A stretch of 64,000 nt of DNA from an uncultured Lachnospiraceae bacterium (GCA_910578115.1 CAJTPO010000020.1:1-64000); one strand, 5' to 3'. Numbered from the stretch's first letter, positions 33,210 through 43,133 are shown. Notes: generated by a model not told the origin, from the sequence alone. Program-made: numbers and translations.

Positions 33210-36200
33210 ATGGAGAGGACTATGAACGCGGTTTTCCGGGATATCTTCCGTGCGATCCATGAGGGAAAATGGATGAGCATCGAATACCATAACAGAGAAG
33301 ATCAGATCACGAAATACTGGATTGGCATCCGTGATCTGGACGTTCACAGCCGTACCCTTTCGGTGGACGGTCTTCATCTGCGGCAGTATACGGTAGAGTC
33401 TTATGACAGGATCCGGATCGATGCCATCCAGTCCTCCAGAATCATAGAAGGCTCTTACTGTCCCGTCAATGAAAAGCTGGTTCAGGATATTTATTTAAAT
33501 CCCCACAAGTATACAGCGCTGTTTGACAACACTGCCAATTTAAAGATTCTCGGGTATCTGGAGATGTGCAACCGTCTGGACTGCGTGCCGTACAAGTCGG
33601 ATTTCAGTCTGGTGCGCTATCTGGATCACGACACGATCAGAGGAGAGCTGTATCAGCTGAGTCCGGAGCAGTTCCGGGAGATTGTGAAGAATTTCCAGTA
33701 CCAGTCGGAATCCGACGGGCGGGAGGACGGCCGGCTGCAGATCAGACAGCTGGCGATGAATGTCCTAAGCATTCATATGGCGAAAGGGCTGTACGTGCTG
33801 GCTTACCGCAAGCTGCATCTGGACGTAAAGCAGCGGGCGCTAAAGCCGGAGGAAGAGATCACGATCTGCACGGAGTTTGGGATTAAAGAGGAGCGGGGAC
33901 GGCGTCCTGTGGAGCTTGTGACGAAACAGAGCATCCGCCGGTTTCTGGACGGCGACGAGTATGAGCTGCTTGCGGATTTCGAGGCGAATCAGGAACGGAT
34001 CAAGGACTGCATCATGAGGCGGATGCCCAGAGGCAGCTGCAATGTGGACGACATGCCGTATATTATCGGGCTGGAAGCGGATATTGCGCTGGATCTGCAT
34101 AAAGAATATCAGGCCGTTATGAAGTTGTATCAGAAAAAGGAAGTGCCGGTGCCGATCCGGGCCTTTTTCGGAGATCTGCTGGAGCGGCCCAGAAGGACGG
34201 CGGCCTATCCGATTGCGCTGATCAACCGGAACATCAACATGGATCAGTTGCTGGCGATCCACAACGCCATGAAGTATCCGGTAGCCTATATTCAGGGACC
34301 GCCGGGCACGGGGAAGACGAATACCATCATCAACACCATCGTGACGGCTTTTTTCAATGAGCGCACGGTGCTGTTTGCGTCTTATAATAACCATCCGATC
34401 AACGGCGTCTACGAGAAACTCTCCACCATAGAGTATAACGGAAAGACGATTCCTTTCCCGATTCTGCGGCTGGGCAACCAGGAGAAGGTGAAGGAGGCGC
34501 TTTTGACGATCAGGCGGCTCTACCGGGAGGTGCAGAACGTGAAAGTGTTCGAGGACACGCTGGACCGCAACAAGGATGACCGGAAGAAGCGGGCCAGACG
34601 GCTGTCGGAGCTGCTAAGACGGTATGAGGAGCTGCTGGATCTGCGGGAACGGGAGGAGACTATAGACCGGGTGCTGGAATATGAGGAGAAAAAGGGCGCT
34701 CTGCTGCAGACAATGGCCTTCGAGCAGGACTTGAAGGTCAGGCAGCGCGGACAGCTCCGCAGGAAGATCGAGGTCACGGGGGAGGTGTCGGAAGCGGAGG
34801 CGCTTTCCCTGCTGGATGATAATATAGAAGATCTGAAAAAGTACCTCTACTATATTTCGGCAGGCTATATCAAGAAGATCGGGCAGCAGAAAAACGCCGA
34901 CCTGCTGGAGATTCTGGAAATGGAGGAGGACGGAAAGCAGCTGGAGGCTTTTGGAAGGTATCTGGGGAAAAAGGAGAATATCTTAAAGCTGCAGAAGATC
35001 TTTCCGATCATCGCCACTACCTGTATCTCGGCCCATCGTCTCGGAGAGCCGGAGCCGATGTTTGATATGGTGATCATGGACGAGGCCAGCCAGTGCAATA
35101 TTGCGGTTTCGCTGGTGCCCATCCTGCGGGGGACGAGCCTGATGCTGGTAGGCGACCCGCAGCAGCTCAATCCGGTGATTTTGCTGGATGAGCTGACCAA
35201 CAATAAACTGCGGAAGCGTTATACGGTGTCCGACGAATATGACTACCGGAAAAATTCCATCTATAAGACGTATCTGGCCTGTGACGCGGTCAGCGACGAG
35301 ACGCTTTTGCACAACCATTACCGGTGTCATAAGAATATCATCGGGTTTAACAACCGTAAGTATTATCATTCCAAACTCAGCATCCTGTCCGAGAGCAGGG
35401 AGGAACAGCCCCTTGTTTATCTGGACATGCAGGATACCTTCTCGGAGCTTAAGAATACGGCGCCGGCGGAGGCCGGTGAGATCGCCAGATATGCCGCGCT
35501 GAACAGGGATAAAAATATCGGCGTCATTACGCCCTTTGTCAATCAGAAGAAGTTGATCGAGGAAGCGCTGGCCCGGGCGAAAGTGGACAATGTGACCTGC
35601 GGAACGGTGCATGCCTTTCAGGGGGACGAGAAAGACGTGATTCTTTTTTCCACGGCGATCACGGAGCAGACCCAGGCGGGCACCTACGAGTGGCTGAAAA
35701 ACAACAAGGAGCTGATCAATGTGGCAACGTCGCGGGCCAGAGACAAGCTGATCGTCCTTTCCAGCAGGCAGCATCTGGAACGTCTGCACCAGAAGGAAGG
35801 GGAAGACGATCTGTATGAGCTGGCCCAGTATGTGTGGTCCAACGGAACCTCTGCGGTGACACCCAAGCAGACGGCCTCACGGGCGCTGGGCGTTAAGCCT
35901 TTCAGCAGCGCCACGGAGGAGGCTTTTTTGGAAAACCTGAATCATGCGCTGGGGAATATCTGGCTGACCCAGAGCCGCTATACGGTCCACAAGGAGGTGG
36001 CCATCGCCCATGTCTTTCAGGGGAACGAATGCTGTAATGACCTCTTTTATAACGGACGCTTTGACTTCGTGGTGTATGAGAAGCACGGAACGACGGAGCT
36101 GCCGATCCTGGCCATCGAACTGGACGGCAAAGAGCATTTCGAGGACGAAATAGTGCAAAACCGTGACCGGAAGAAGAAAGCCATCTGCGACGAACATGAC

Positions 36201-36290
36201 CTGCAGCTGATCCGGGTGGAAAATTCCTATGCCAGACGGTATCAGCATATTAAGGAAATCCTGATCAATTTCTTCTCCATTGCCCATTGA
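33210..36290 (+). CDS. Upf1-like SF1 helicase with N-terminal WYL-like part and C-terminal DUF2726 nuclease
   Basis: 1026 residues from ATG 33210 (AGGGA 6 nt upstream); ATG 33222 is an equal choice. Residues 1-85 (EGKWMSIEYHNREDQITKYW, then RTLSVDGLHLRQYTVESYDR) resemble a WYL-type fold. SF1 motifs: Walker A GPPGTGKTN (about 362), a long coiled insert (about 450-590), Walker B MVIMDEASQCN (about 620), GDPQQLNPV, then TVHAFQGDEKDV and ATSRARDKLIVL near 800-845. The end (AIELDGKEHFEDEIVQNRDR, KKKAICDEHDLQLIRV) is a DUF2726-like restriction-type nuclease. Single gene, convergent with the Rpn gene; anti-phage or DNA-processing role is inference. Confidence 0.85.
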   Translation: MERTMNAVFRDIFRAIHEGKWMSIEYHNREDQITKYWIGIRDLDVHSRTLSVDGLHLRQYTVESYDRIRIDAIQSSRIIEGSYCPVNEKLVQDIYLNPHKYTALFDNTANLKILGYLEMCNRLDCVPYKSDFSLVRYLDHDTIRGELYQLSPEQFREIVKNFQYQSESDGREDGRLQIRQLAMNVLSIHMAKGLYVLAYRKLHLDVKQRALKPEEEITICTEFGIKEERGRRPVELVTKQSIRRFLDGDEYELLADFEANQERIKDCIMRRMPRGSCNVDDMPYIIGLEADIALDLHKEYQAVMKLYQKKEVPVPIRAFFGDLLERPRRTAAYPIALINRNINMDQLLAIHNAMKYPVAYIQGPPGTGKTNTIINTIVTAFFNERTVLFASYNNHPINGVYEKLSTIEYNGKTIPFPILRLGNQEKVKEALLTIRRLYREVQNVKVFEDTLDRNKDDRKKRARRLSELLRRYEELLDLREREETIDRVLEYEEKKGALLQTMAFEQDLKVRQRGQLRRKIEVTGEVSEAEALSLLDDNIEDLKKYLYYISAGYIKKIGQQKNADLLEILEMEEDGKQLEAFGRYLGKKENILKLQKIFPIIATTCISAHRLGEPEPMFDMVIMDEASQCNIAVSLVPILRGTSLMLVGDPQQLNPVILLDELTNNKLRKRYTVSDEYDYRKNSIYKTYLACDAVSDETLLHNHYRCHKNIIGFNNRKYYHSKLSILSESREEQPLVYLDMQDTFSELKNTAPAEAGEIARYAALNRDKNIGVITPFVNQKKLIEEALARAKVDNVTCGTVHAFQGDEKDVILFSTAITEQTQAGTYEWLKNNKELINVATSRARDKLIVLSSRQHLERLHQKEGEDDLYELAQYVWSNGTSAVTPKQTASRALGVKPFSSATEEAFLENLNHALGNIWLTQSRYTVHKEVAIAHVFQGNECCNDLFYNGRFDFVVYEKHGTTELPILAIELDGKEHFEDEIVQNRDRKKKAICDEHDLQLIRVENSYARRYQHIKEILINFFSIAH

Positions 36291-36300
36291 TTCTGTGGAA

Positions 36301-36358
36301 GGCAGGCAGGAAAAGCATGGTGCAGTATATAGGGCTGCCCATGGCATTCCTGCCTGCC
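36301..36358. terminator. Hairpin between convergent helicase and Rpn genes
   Basis: GGCAGGCAGGAA pairs perfectly with TTCCTGCCTGCC, with an inner CATGG/CCATG pair. Suited to serve both directions although no T tract is seen. Confidence 0.6.
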
Positions 36359-36373
36359 GTTGACAGAGGTTCG

Positions 36374-37438
36374 TTACATGCCGGCGAAGTTTAAACCCTG
36401 TGCTTCCAGTGACTTTTGCAGGCAGTTGAGTTTGTCGGTTAATGCTTTTATTTCATCGGCCAGAGCGTTATTCTCATTAACCAGAGCATTTTTTTCATTG
36501 GCCAGAGCATTTTTCTCATTAACCAGAGCGTTATTCTCATCGGCCAGAGCGTTATTCTCATTGACCAGAGCATTTTTCTCATTGGCCAGAGCATTTTTCT
36601 CATTGGCCAGAACGTTAATCTCATCATTCAGAGCGTTCCGTTCATCCAGCAAGGTTTTGTTTTCCTGGATCAGCGATTCTTTTTCGGAAGTCTGTTGGGC
36701 TATGAAATTCTGGAGGTCCCGCTGTGTGCGGTAGTAATCCTCCCGCGCCTCGCATTCCATGCGGATGCGTTCTTCCCGGGTAAGCTGATAGACGGTTTCG
36801 GCGGCTTCTCTTATGGCTTCATTTTCCTGTGCGAGCATATTGATCTCCTCCCATGTTGTTGCTTTGAACAGTCTTGCCCAGCAGTCAAGTTGAAGGGCTT
36901 TATCCTGTTCGGTTGCCAGTTCTATATGAGTTAAGTCTAACACGGAAAGACGTAGTTTGTCACTATATAATGTACAATCTTTAACATTTAACAGCTGATA
37001 AGTGGCATAGAATTCCGGATGTGCAGGGAACAGGGTATAGTTCAGCAGACCGATCTGAATAACGGGTCTGGCATCCCGATAGTCTTTTCCGGCCTGGAGC
37101 GTATCAAAACTTCTGCAAAGATAACTCAGGGAACGTTCTACCCAGTTATGCTGGTTGATCACCTGGAGTTCCAGATTGATGATGGCGAGATCATTCAGAT
37201 GGACTTTGACATCCAGAATAAAGGTTTTGTCCGTGAAGGAAGTACCCAGTTCGATGGGATTGGTGATCTCTGCGGTGGAGACTTCTTCTGCGGTAAGGTG
37301 CAGAAGAGAGCAGATCAGGCCCTTTAATACTGCATTATTGCGTTGCAGAAGAGCGCGGAAAAGATAGTCGTTGGTCATGGGAATGACAAGCGGACCGGAG
37401 GTGGGAAATGTTTGATGCGAAAATTTGAATTGTGTCAT
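36374..37438 (-). CDS. Rpn-family PD-(D/E)XK nuclease/transposase-like protein with long repetitive coiled coil
   Basis: 354 residues, AAAGGAC before ATG 37438. The N-terminal 240 residues match Rpn (recombination-promoting nuclease, PDDEXK transposase-like): MTNDYLFRALLQ, LDVKVHLNDLAIINLELQV (the D...ExQ nuclease core) and ERSLSYLCRSFDTLQ. The C-terminal third is a coiled coil of consecutive seven-residue units such as NEKNALA, NEKNALV, NENNALA and DENNALV. Rpn members usually have only a short helical tail, so this tail has been extended by duplication. It may act as a dimer or filament former. Flanking DNA is AT-rich. Confidence 0.85.
   Translation of the reverse strand: MTQFKFSHQTFPTSGPLVIPMTNDYLFRALLQRNNAVLKGLICSLLHLTAEEVSTAEITNPIELGTSFTDKTFILDVKVHLNDLAIINLELQVINQHNWVERSLSYLCRSFDTLQAGKDYRDARPVIQIGLLNYTLFPAHPEFYATYQLLNVKDCTLYSDKLRLSVLDLTHIELATEQDKALQLDCWARLFKATTWEEINMLAQENEAIREAAETVYQLTREERIRMECEAREDYYRTQRDLQNFIAQQTSEKESLIQENKTLLDERNALNDEINVLANEKNALANEKNALVNENNALADENNALVNEKNALANEKNALVNENNALADEIKALTDKLNCLQKSLEAQGLNFAGM
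36448..36630 (-). repeat. 21-nt tandem repeats nested in an 84-nt repeat, inside the Rpn gene
   Basis: About nine units of 21 nt encode heptads. Four heptads (28 residues, 84 nt) form a larger unit present twice in a row with few changes. The repeats keep frame, so length changes through slippage would alter the coiled-coil length without destroying the gene. Confidence 0.8.
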
Positions 37439-37881
37439 AGAAATGTCCTTTCTTTGGTAAGATGTGTCCGGGGCTGCAGTGCTGCAGAACCGAGGTAAAT
37501 GAAGTTACATAGATTTGATAAAAAGTGTTGAAAGAATGGTGCAACTCTTTTAAGATAGGTTATAGCACAGGGTGGTATGAAAGGCAATAGAAAGAAGAGC
37601 GGCAGCACGTAGAAAAATCAGGCCGTCTATGGGGTGAATAAAACCAACAGATACCATGTATGGTATTATGTATGTCGTTTAAAGTGGAATTACTACTATA
37701 TATGTATTGTACAAAATTCACATAGGATATTGGGAAATTATGCTGATATGCAATGACAGGCGTATCTATCCATTTGGGATAATGGTATTTGGGGTCAGTG
37801 CCTGCCCTGTCTGAGAAAACACTGGAGAAGGCACTGCACATGGAAATTAAATGTACACAATATTGACGAAGGAGGATATCT
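37439..37881. other. AT-rich intergenic region before the alpha-galactosidase gene
   Basis: No gene. It holds the palindrome ATACCATGTATGGTAT (37651-37666), which could be an operator, and a possible promoter for the galactosidase: ATGACA (37753-37758), 19-nt spacer, GATAAT (37778-37783) with TG before it. An AAGGAGG site stands before ATG 37882. Confidence 0.45.
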
Positions 37882-40107
37882 ATGAATATCGTATATCATG
37901 AAAATACCGGAACGTTTCATCTGTATAATGACAGGATCAGCTACATTATGACGATCCTGCGAAACGGCCATCTGGGGCAGTTGTATTTCGGGAAGCAGAT
38001 CCGGGACAAGGAGGATTTCTACTATTTCCTGGAGATGAGTGAGCGACCCATGTCGTCTGGTATTTATGAGAATGACAGGAGCTTTTCGCTGGAGCATATC
38101 CGGCAGGAATATCCGGTGTTTGGCACTACAGATTACCGGCAGCCGGCAGTGGAGGTACGGCAGGAGAATGGCAGCCGCATCTCGGACTTTTGCTACAAGG
38201 GCCATGTGATCACGGACGGGAAACCTGTTCTGCCGGGATTGCCGGCGACCTATACGGAGGCGGACGAGGAGGCGAAGACGCTGACCGTTATGTTAGAGGA
38301 TGCGGTGACGGGGGTGCAGGTGGAACTGTACTATACGATCTTTGCCAGAGGAGGCGTACTGGCGCGCAGTGTGCGGATCAGCAACGGTGGCACGCAGGCC
38401 GTGCGCCTGAGCCGGGCCATGAGTCTGTGCCTGGATCTGCCGGACAGAGAGTATGTGTGGCAGCAGCTTTCCGGCTGCTGGGCCAGAGAATGTCATATTC
38501 GTACCCGCAATCTGGAGCCGGGCATCACTGCCATCGGCAGTATGCGGGGCAACTCCTCTCATGAGCATAATCCTTTTGTGGTGCTGAGGCGGCCGAATGC
38601 CGACGAGCGGCAGGGGGAGGTCATCGGTATTTCCCTTGTCTACAGCGGCAATTTCAGACTGCAGGCGGAAGTGGATGCGCATGATACGCTGCGGTTGCTG
38701 GCGGGGATCGATCCGGAGACTTTCGAGTGGAAGCTGGAGAGCGGGGAATCTTTTCAGACACCGGAGGCTGTTATGGTCTATACCGACCGGGGACTGAACC
38801 ATATGAGCCAGACCTTTCATAAGCTGTACCAGAGACGGCTGGCCAGAGGTTACTGGCGTGACAGGGTGCGGCCGATCCTCAATAACAACTGGGAAGCGAC
38901 GTATTTTGATTTTACGGAAGAACGTCTGGTGGAGATCGCATCAAAGGCGAAAGAATGCGGCGTGGAGCTTTTTGTTCTGGACGACGGGTGGTTTGGCGCA
39001 AGAAGCAGCGACAGGGCCGGTCTGGGAGACTGGCAGGCCAACAGGGACAGGCTGCCCAACGGCATCACCGGGCTGGCGGAGCGGATCGAGGCAATGGGGA
39101 TGCGGTTTGGACTCTGGTTCGAGCCGGAGATGACCAACAAGGATTCGGATTTCTACCGGGCACATCCGGACTGGATCCTGGCGACGCCGGAGCGCAGTCA
39201 GTCCCACGGCAGATATCAGCATGTACTGGATTTTTCCAGAAAAGAGGTGGTGGATGCCATTTATGAGCAGATGGCGGCAATCTTAAGGGAAGCGAAAATT
39301 TCTTATATCAAATGGGATATGAACCGCAGCATCACGGAATGCTATTCGGCAGGCTGGCCGGCGGACCGGCAGGGAGAGATCTACCACCGGTATATACTGG
39401 GAGTGTACGATCTGTATGACCGGCTGACGACAGAATTCCCGCAGGTACTCTTTGAGTCCTGTTCCAGCGGCGGCGGGCGGTTCGATCCGGGGATGCTCTA
39501 CTATGCGCCCCAGGGCTGGGTCAGTGACGACAGTGACGCGGTGGAACGGTTGAAAATTCAATATGGCACTTCCTTGTGCTATCCGGTAAGCAGCATGGGT
39601 ACGCATGTGTCTGTGGCGCCCAACCATCAGGTATTCCGCGATACGCCGCTGCATACGAGAGCCAATGTGGCGTATTTTGGTACTTTTGGCTATGAACTGG
39701 ATCTGAATAAGCTGAGTGAGGAAGAGAACGAGGAAGTGAAGGAACAGATCGCCTTTATGAAAAAATACAGGCAGGTACTGCAGTACGGTACGTTCTACCG
39801 GCTGAAAAGTCCCTTCGAGGGGAACGAGACTGTCTGGATGGCGGTGAGCGAGGACCAGAAGACCGCGCTGGTGGGCTGGTATCGTGTGCTCAACTGTGTC
39901 AACGGCAGCTATACGAGGGTGCGGCTGGAAGGACTAAATCCGTCTTACTGTTACCGGAATGTGTACAGCGGCACAACGCATTTTGGGGATGAACTGATGT
40001 GTGCGGGACTGATCACCAGCGACGAGACGGCCGGGCAGGTGCCGGCCGGGGTGAAGCCCTATACGGATTTTGAATCCAGGATCTATGTGCTGGAGGCAGA
40101 AGACTGA
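37882..40107 (+). CDS. Alpha-galactosidase, GH36
   Basis: 741 residues, full length for GH36. Nucleophile Asp479 is in YIKWDMNRS and the acid/base Asp549 in WVSDDSDAVERL; the substrate-binding LDDGWFG and GLWFEPEMTN motifs are at 367-417. No signal peptide, so it acts in the cytoplasm on imported raffinose-type or galactosyl oligosaccharides. The neighbours (FucU, two dehydrogenases, AraC regulator) are on the other strand beyond a shared hairpin. Confidence 0.95.
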   Translation: MNIVYHENTGTFHLYNDRISYIMTILRNGHLGQLYFGKQIRDKEDFYYFLEMSERPMSSGIYENDRSFSLEHIRQEYPVFGTTDYRQPAVEVRQENGSRISDFCYKGHVITDGKPVLPGLPATYTEADEEAKTLTVMLEDAVTGVQVELYYTIFARGGVLARSVRISNGGTQAVRLSRAMSLCLDLPDREYVWQQLSGCWARECHIRTRNLEPGITAIGSMRGNSSHEHNPFVVLRRPNADERQGEVIGISLVYSGNFRLQAEVDAHDTLRLLAGIDPETFEWKLESGESFQTPEAVMVYTDRGLNHMSQTFHKLYQRRLARGYWRDRVRPILNNNWEATYFDFTEERLVEIASKAKECGVELFVLDDGWFGARSSDRAGLGDWQANRDRLPNGITGLAERIEAMGMRFGLWFEPEMTNKDSDFYRAHPDWILATPERSQSHGRYQHVLDFSRKEVVDAIYEQMAAILREAKISYIKWDMNRSITECYSAGWPADRQGEIYHRYILGVYDLYDRLTTEFPQVLFESCSSGGGRFDPGMLYYAPQGWVSDDSDAVERLKIQYGTSLCYPVSSMGTHVSVAPNHQVFRDTPLHTRANVAYFGTFGYELDLNKLSEEENEEVKEQIAFMKKYRQVLQYGTFYRLKSPFEGNETVWMAVSEDQKTALVGWYRVLNCVNGSYTRVRLEGLNPSYCYRNVYSGTTHFGDELMCAGLITSDETAGQVPAGVKPYTDFESRIYVLEAED

Positions 40108-40133
40108 AAATGAAAGGCAATAAGGAATGCCAT

Positions 40134-40167
40134 AACAGGAGGGCTGTCATGCGACGGCCCTCCTGTT
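40134..40167. terminator. Bidirectional terminator-like hairpin
   Basis: AACAGGAGGGC pairs with GCCCTCCTGTT between the convergent alpha-galactosidase and fucU genes. Confidence 0.65.
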
Positions 40168-40173
40168 GTCAAG

Positions 40174-40611
40174 TCAGGTTACGACACCCTTTTGGAGCAT
40201 GATATTGGCATACAGTGCAGTCTCACCTGTGGCAATGATCGCATATGCCGTTTTTGCCTCATCGTAGAAAGAAAATCGTTCCAGATAACCGATCGCGTCC
40301 CGCTCTGCCGAACCGGTGTCGGTGACAATTTCTTCATAAGACTTCCAGATCGGCGTTTCCACCGGATCACCGGGCATGACCTGCATCAGCCGGACGGGAT
40401 GTTCGACATAAGTGTCAAGCGGGAATACCTGCAAGATCGCACGCAGGAGTTCGCAGGTACCATGACCGTCCATGCGTATCACGATGGCATCCTTTCCTAT
40501 TGATTCGGCAGGAAAATTTCCGTCTGCAATGATGAGCCTGTCGCTGTGCCCCATCTCGCACAGCACTTTCAGCAGCCCCGGCGATAAAATTTTTGGAATG
40601 CCTTTCAGCAT
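40174..40611 (-). CDS. fucU: L-fucose mutarotase (RbsD/FucU family)
   Basis: 145 residues starting MLKGIPKILSPGLLKVLCEM, the normal start of FucU, with TGAGG upstream of ATG 40611. The family's His in EMGHSDRLIIADGNFP and the C-terminal IIATGETALYANIMLQKGV match. It interconverts alpha and beta anomers of L-fucose (ribose in RbsD). Downstream gene of a three-gene minus-strand group with an aldo-keto reductase and a zinc dehydrogenase, which suggests catabolism of a fucose-like sugar. Confidence 0.85.
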   Translation of the reverse strand: MLKGIPKILSPGLLKVLCEMGHSDRLIIADGNFPAESIGKDAIVIRMDGHGTCELLRAILQVFPLDTYVEHPVRLMQVMPGDPVETPIWKSYEEIVTDTGSAERDAIGYLERFSFYDEAKTAYAIIATGETALYANIMLQKGVVT

Positions 40612-40698
40612 GATAAACCTCATTTCTGCGCTGCCTTGTGTGCAGCAGGAGTCTGTGTCAGGCAGCGCATGGCCACAGACAATGCACAGGATCTATGT

Positions 40699-41700
40699 CT
40701 ATATCTCATCTATATCCCAGAGGTCTTCCCATCCCCTGGCGCCTTCCCAAAGAAAGACCTGGCCTTTGATCAGTCGGCAGTTTTTATCTTCCTGTCGTAT
40801 TGCCTCCATTTCCTGCTCTGTCAGAGGATCCTCCGTGACGCATTTCAGATTGGACAGGTACTGCGATTCTTTTACGGAAAAGGGAATCGGTACCTGGCCG
40901 CGCTGCGCCGCCCATTTCAAGCAGATTACAGCCGGATGTACGCCGTGCGCTCTGGCTGCTGCGGCAACTGCCGGCAGTTCGATATCTGCCACGTCATCTG
41001 CGGTTCTGTCCCGCTCGGGTCTGGATGGAGAACCAATGGGACAATATCCGATGGGCAGGATGTTGTGTGCTGTTGCGAAATCAAACAGCTCCGGCTGCTG
41101 GAAAGACGGATGCAGCTCCATTTCCAGGGCTGCAGGTTTGATGCGGCATAACGGCAGCACTGCTTTCAGCTTGGGAATGGTCATGTTGCTCATGCCGATG
41201 TAGCGCACGAGTTTCCTGTCTACCAGCTCTTCGCACTGCCGCCAGGTCTGCATAAATTCGTCCACCGAAAAGGGTTTTGAATCAGGATTTCTGGAATCGC
41301 CGCTGCAGCCGGGGGCATGGTAGTTGGGAAACGGCCAGTGCACGAAATACAGATCAAGATACTCCAGACCCAGATCCTGCAGGCTCTTCTGGCAGGAGGT
41401 AAGGACCTGCCCTTCTCCGTGCATGTCATTCCACACCTTGGAAGTGATAAACAGATCTTGGCGCCGGATTACGTTCTCTGTGAAAAGACGGCCGAGTACC
41501 GTGCCGATCTGCTTTTCATTCTGATAGACCGCCGCACAGTCAATCAGACGGTAGCCGTATTGTATGGCACCGTATACTGCCTCGGAAACGGTTTCGGCAT
41601 CGTACTTATCCGATCCGAAAGTTCCCAGGCCTATAGCGGGGATTTTCTCCCCGCTGTACAGTTCTCTTGTTGGTATTTTGTTCTGTTCTATTTTTAACAT
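40699..41700 (-). CDS. Aldo-keto reductase
   Basis: 333 residues; ATG 41700 chosen because AGGAGAGG ends 5 nt before it. The catalytic tetrad is present: Asp and Tyr in LIDCAAVYQNE, Lys in ITSKVWND and His in YFVHWPFPN. The NADPH-site end (IPFSVKESQYLSNLKC) is a somewhat altered IPKS/T motif. TIM-barrel enzyme that reduces sugar or other aldehydes. It probably shares an mRNA with the dehydrogenase before it and fucU after it. Confidence 0.9.
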   Translation of the reverse strand: MLKIEQNKIPTRELYSGEKIPAIGLGTFGSDKYDAETVSEAVYGAIQYGYRLIDCAAVYQNEKQIGTVLGRLFTENVIRRQDLFITSKVWNDMHGEGQVLTSCQKSLQDLGLEYLDLYFVHWPFPNYHAPGCSGDSRNPDSKPFSVDEFMQTWRQCEELVDRKLVRYIGMSNMTIPKLKAVLPLCRIKPAALEMELHPSFQQPELFDFATAHNILPIGYCPIGSPSRPERDRTADDVADIELPAVAAAARAHGVHPAVICLKWAAQRGQVPIPFSVKESQYLSNLKCVTEDPLTEQEMEAIRQEDKNCRLIKGQVFLWEGARGWEDLWDIDEI

Positions 41701-41744
41701 TGACACCTCTCCTGGTATGATTCGATTTTATTGCCTTAATGTTT

Positions 41745-42806
41745 CTAATCAGGAAAGACTACGGCAACCTTACCGCATTGTCCGCTTGCCATAAGGCGGT
41801 ATGCTTCGTCTGCCTTTTCCAGTGGAAATTCATCTGTGATCAGATCCTCCGGATGGATATTCCAGCGCACGAGCCGTTCCACAAGTTCTTCCATTCTCCA
41901 GAGCGAAGTCACCCAGGAGCCATAGATCGTCTTCTGTCCGTGAATAATATCAGGGCTGGGATTGAAAGTGCATGTGCCGCCTTCTCCCACGAAGGCGATC
42001 CTGCCCCATTCTCTGGTCGCACGGATGGCAAGCTGTCTGCCCGGATCGCTGGCGGATGCATCGATGGCGCGTTCTACGCCTCTGCCGCCAGTTGCTTCCA
42101 TGATCTGTGCCAGCGCATCGTCGCCCGGCTTTACAACCAGATCTACCAGCCCGAGTTTTTTCGCGAGAGCGATGCGGTAGTCGCTTATTTCAACGCCGAT
42201 CAGCTGGTTGGCGCCGAGCGCTTTCGCCAGCATCAATGCTGCAAGACCCACCGGTCCGAGACCTGTGACAAGAACGGCGTCATTTCCTGAAATACCGATC
42301 TTCTCGATCGCTTCATAGACGGTGCCGAAACCGCATGCCACCTGTGCGCCGTCTTTGTAGGTCAGTTCATCGGGCAGTTCGATCAGGTCTTTCTCGTCAG
42401 CCAGGATATAGGGGGCCATGCCGCCGTTTCTCTGCCAGCCATATGCCTGACGGAATCTGCTTTTACAGGAAATATAATATCCTCTGCGGCAGTCGTTGCA
42501 AACACCGCAGCCGGAGATGTGATACACGATGACCCGGTCGCCCTTCTTAAAGCGTTTCAGGCCTTCGCCTTCTTCTACGATCTGTCCGCATGGTTCATGA
42601 CCGGCAGCCATACCCGGAATATAGCCTTCAGGCCCCTTACCGGTATGTTCTCTGTAGATACAGCGAATATCGCTTCCGCATATGGTAGATGCCTTCGTCT
42701 TAACGACGACCTGTCCATATCCAGGTTTGGGAATTTCAAAATCCTTTAATTCCACGGTTGAATTGCCGGGAAGGATCGCGCCCTTCATCATCATTTTTAC
42801 CGCCAT
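41745..42806 (-). CDS. Zinc-dependent medium-chain dehydrogenase
   Basis: 353 residues from ATG 42806, with GGAGG upstream as part of the leader element. Catalytic zinc ligands are in ICGSD and AAGHEPCG; the structural zinc is bound by the cysteines of GCGVCNDCRRGYYISC. The NAD(P) loop is VTGLGPVGLAALMLAK. Such enzymes oxidise sugar alcohols or sugars (sorbitol, threonine, L-fucose types); substrate not fixed, but a sugar is expected from the neighbours. Confidence 0.9.
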   Translation of the reverse strand: MAVKMMMKGAILPGNSTVELKDFEIPKPGYGQVVVKTKASTICGSDIRCIYREHTGKGPEGYIPGMAAGHEPCGQIVEEGEGLKRFKKGDRVIVYHISGCGVCNDCRRGYYISCKSRFRQAYGWQRNGGMAPYILADEKDLIELPDELTYKDGAQVACGFGTVYEAIEKIGISGNDAVLVTGLGPVGLAALMLAKALGANQLIGVEISDYRIALAKKLGLVDLVVKPGDDALAQIMEATGGRGVERAIDASASDPGRQLAIRATREWGRIAFVGEGGTCTFNPSPDIIHGQKTIYGSWVTSLWRMEELVERLVRWNIHPEDLITDEFPLEKADEAYRLMASGQCGKVAVVFPD

Positions 42807-42810
42807 AGTT

Positions 42811-42953
42811 TCCTCCATTCCGAAGCGTTTTTGCTGAGGAGCGCGTGCAGAATCTCAAGTTCTGCGCTGCAATCAAAGGGTTTGGGACGCTTCGGCACAA
42901 ACTCTGGATTGAAAAATCAGCACATCAGTGTGATTTTTCAATCTGAACTCCTC
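42811..42953 (-). promoter_or_regulatory. Structured leader element, copy C (upstream of the zinc dehydrogenase)
   Basis: The arms TTGAAAAATCA and TGATTTTTCAA (42909-42941) form an 11-bp hairpin identical to those in copies A and B. The element continues with GAGTTTGTGCCGAAGCG and ends with CGCTTCGGAATGGAGG, which supplies the ribosome binding site. On the minus strand a reading frame starts TTG at 42941 after AGAGGAG and reads LKNHTDVLIFQSRVCAEA to a stop at 42873. The remainder of the gap up to 43133 is AT-rich, with no gene. Confidence 0.75.
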
Positions 42954-43133
42954 TCGTTCTGATTATCGTTATCTATAGTATAGAACGGCAGCAGAAAAAA
43001 ACCAGTTTTAAATATGCCGACTTTCAGGCAAATATGTCGTGTTTTTGCAGGTATTTTGTTGTATAATCAGGTTATCGGCTATCTGGTGATCTGTACTGAA
43101 AATGCTTCGGCATGGAGATAAAGAGGGAGATCT

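Noticed and set aside
36448..36630. CRISPR array
   Set aside because: The repeats are direct, spacer-free 21-nt units that keep frame and encode coiled-coil heptads.
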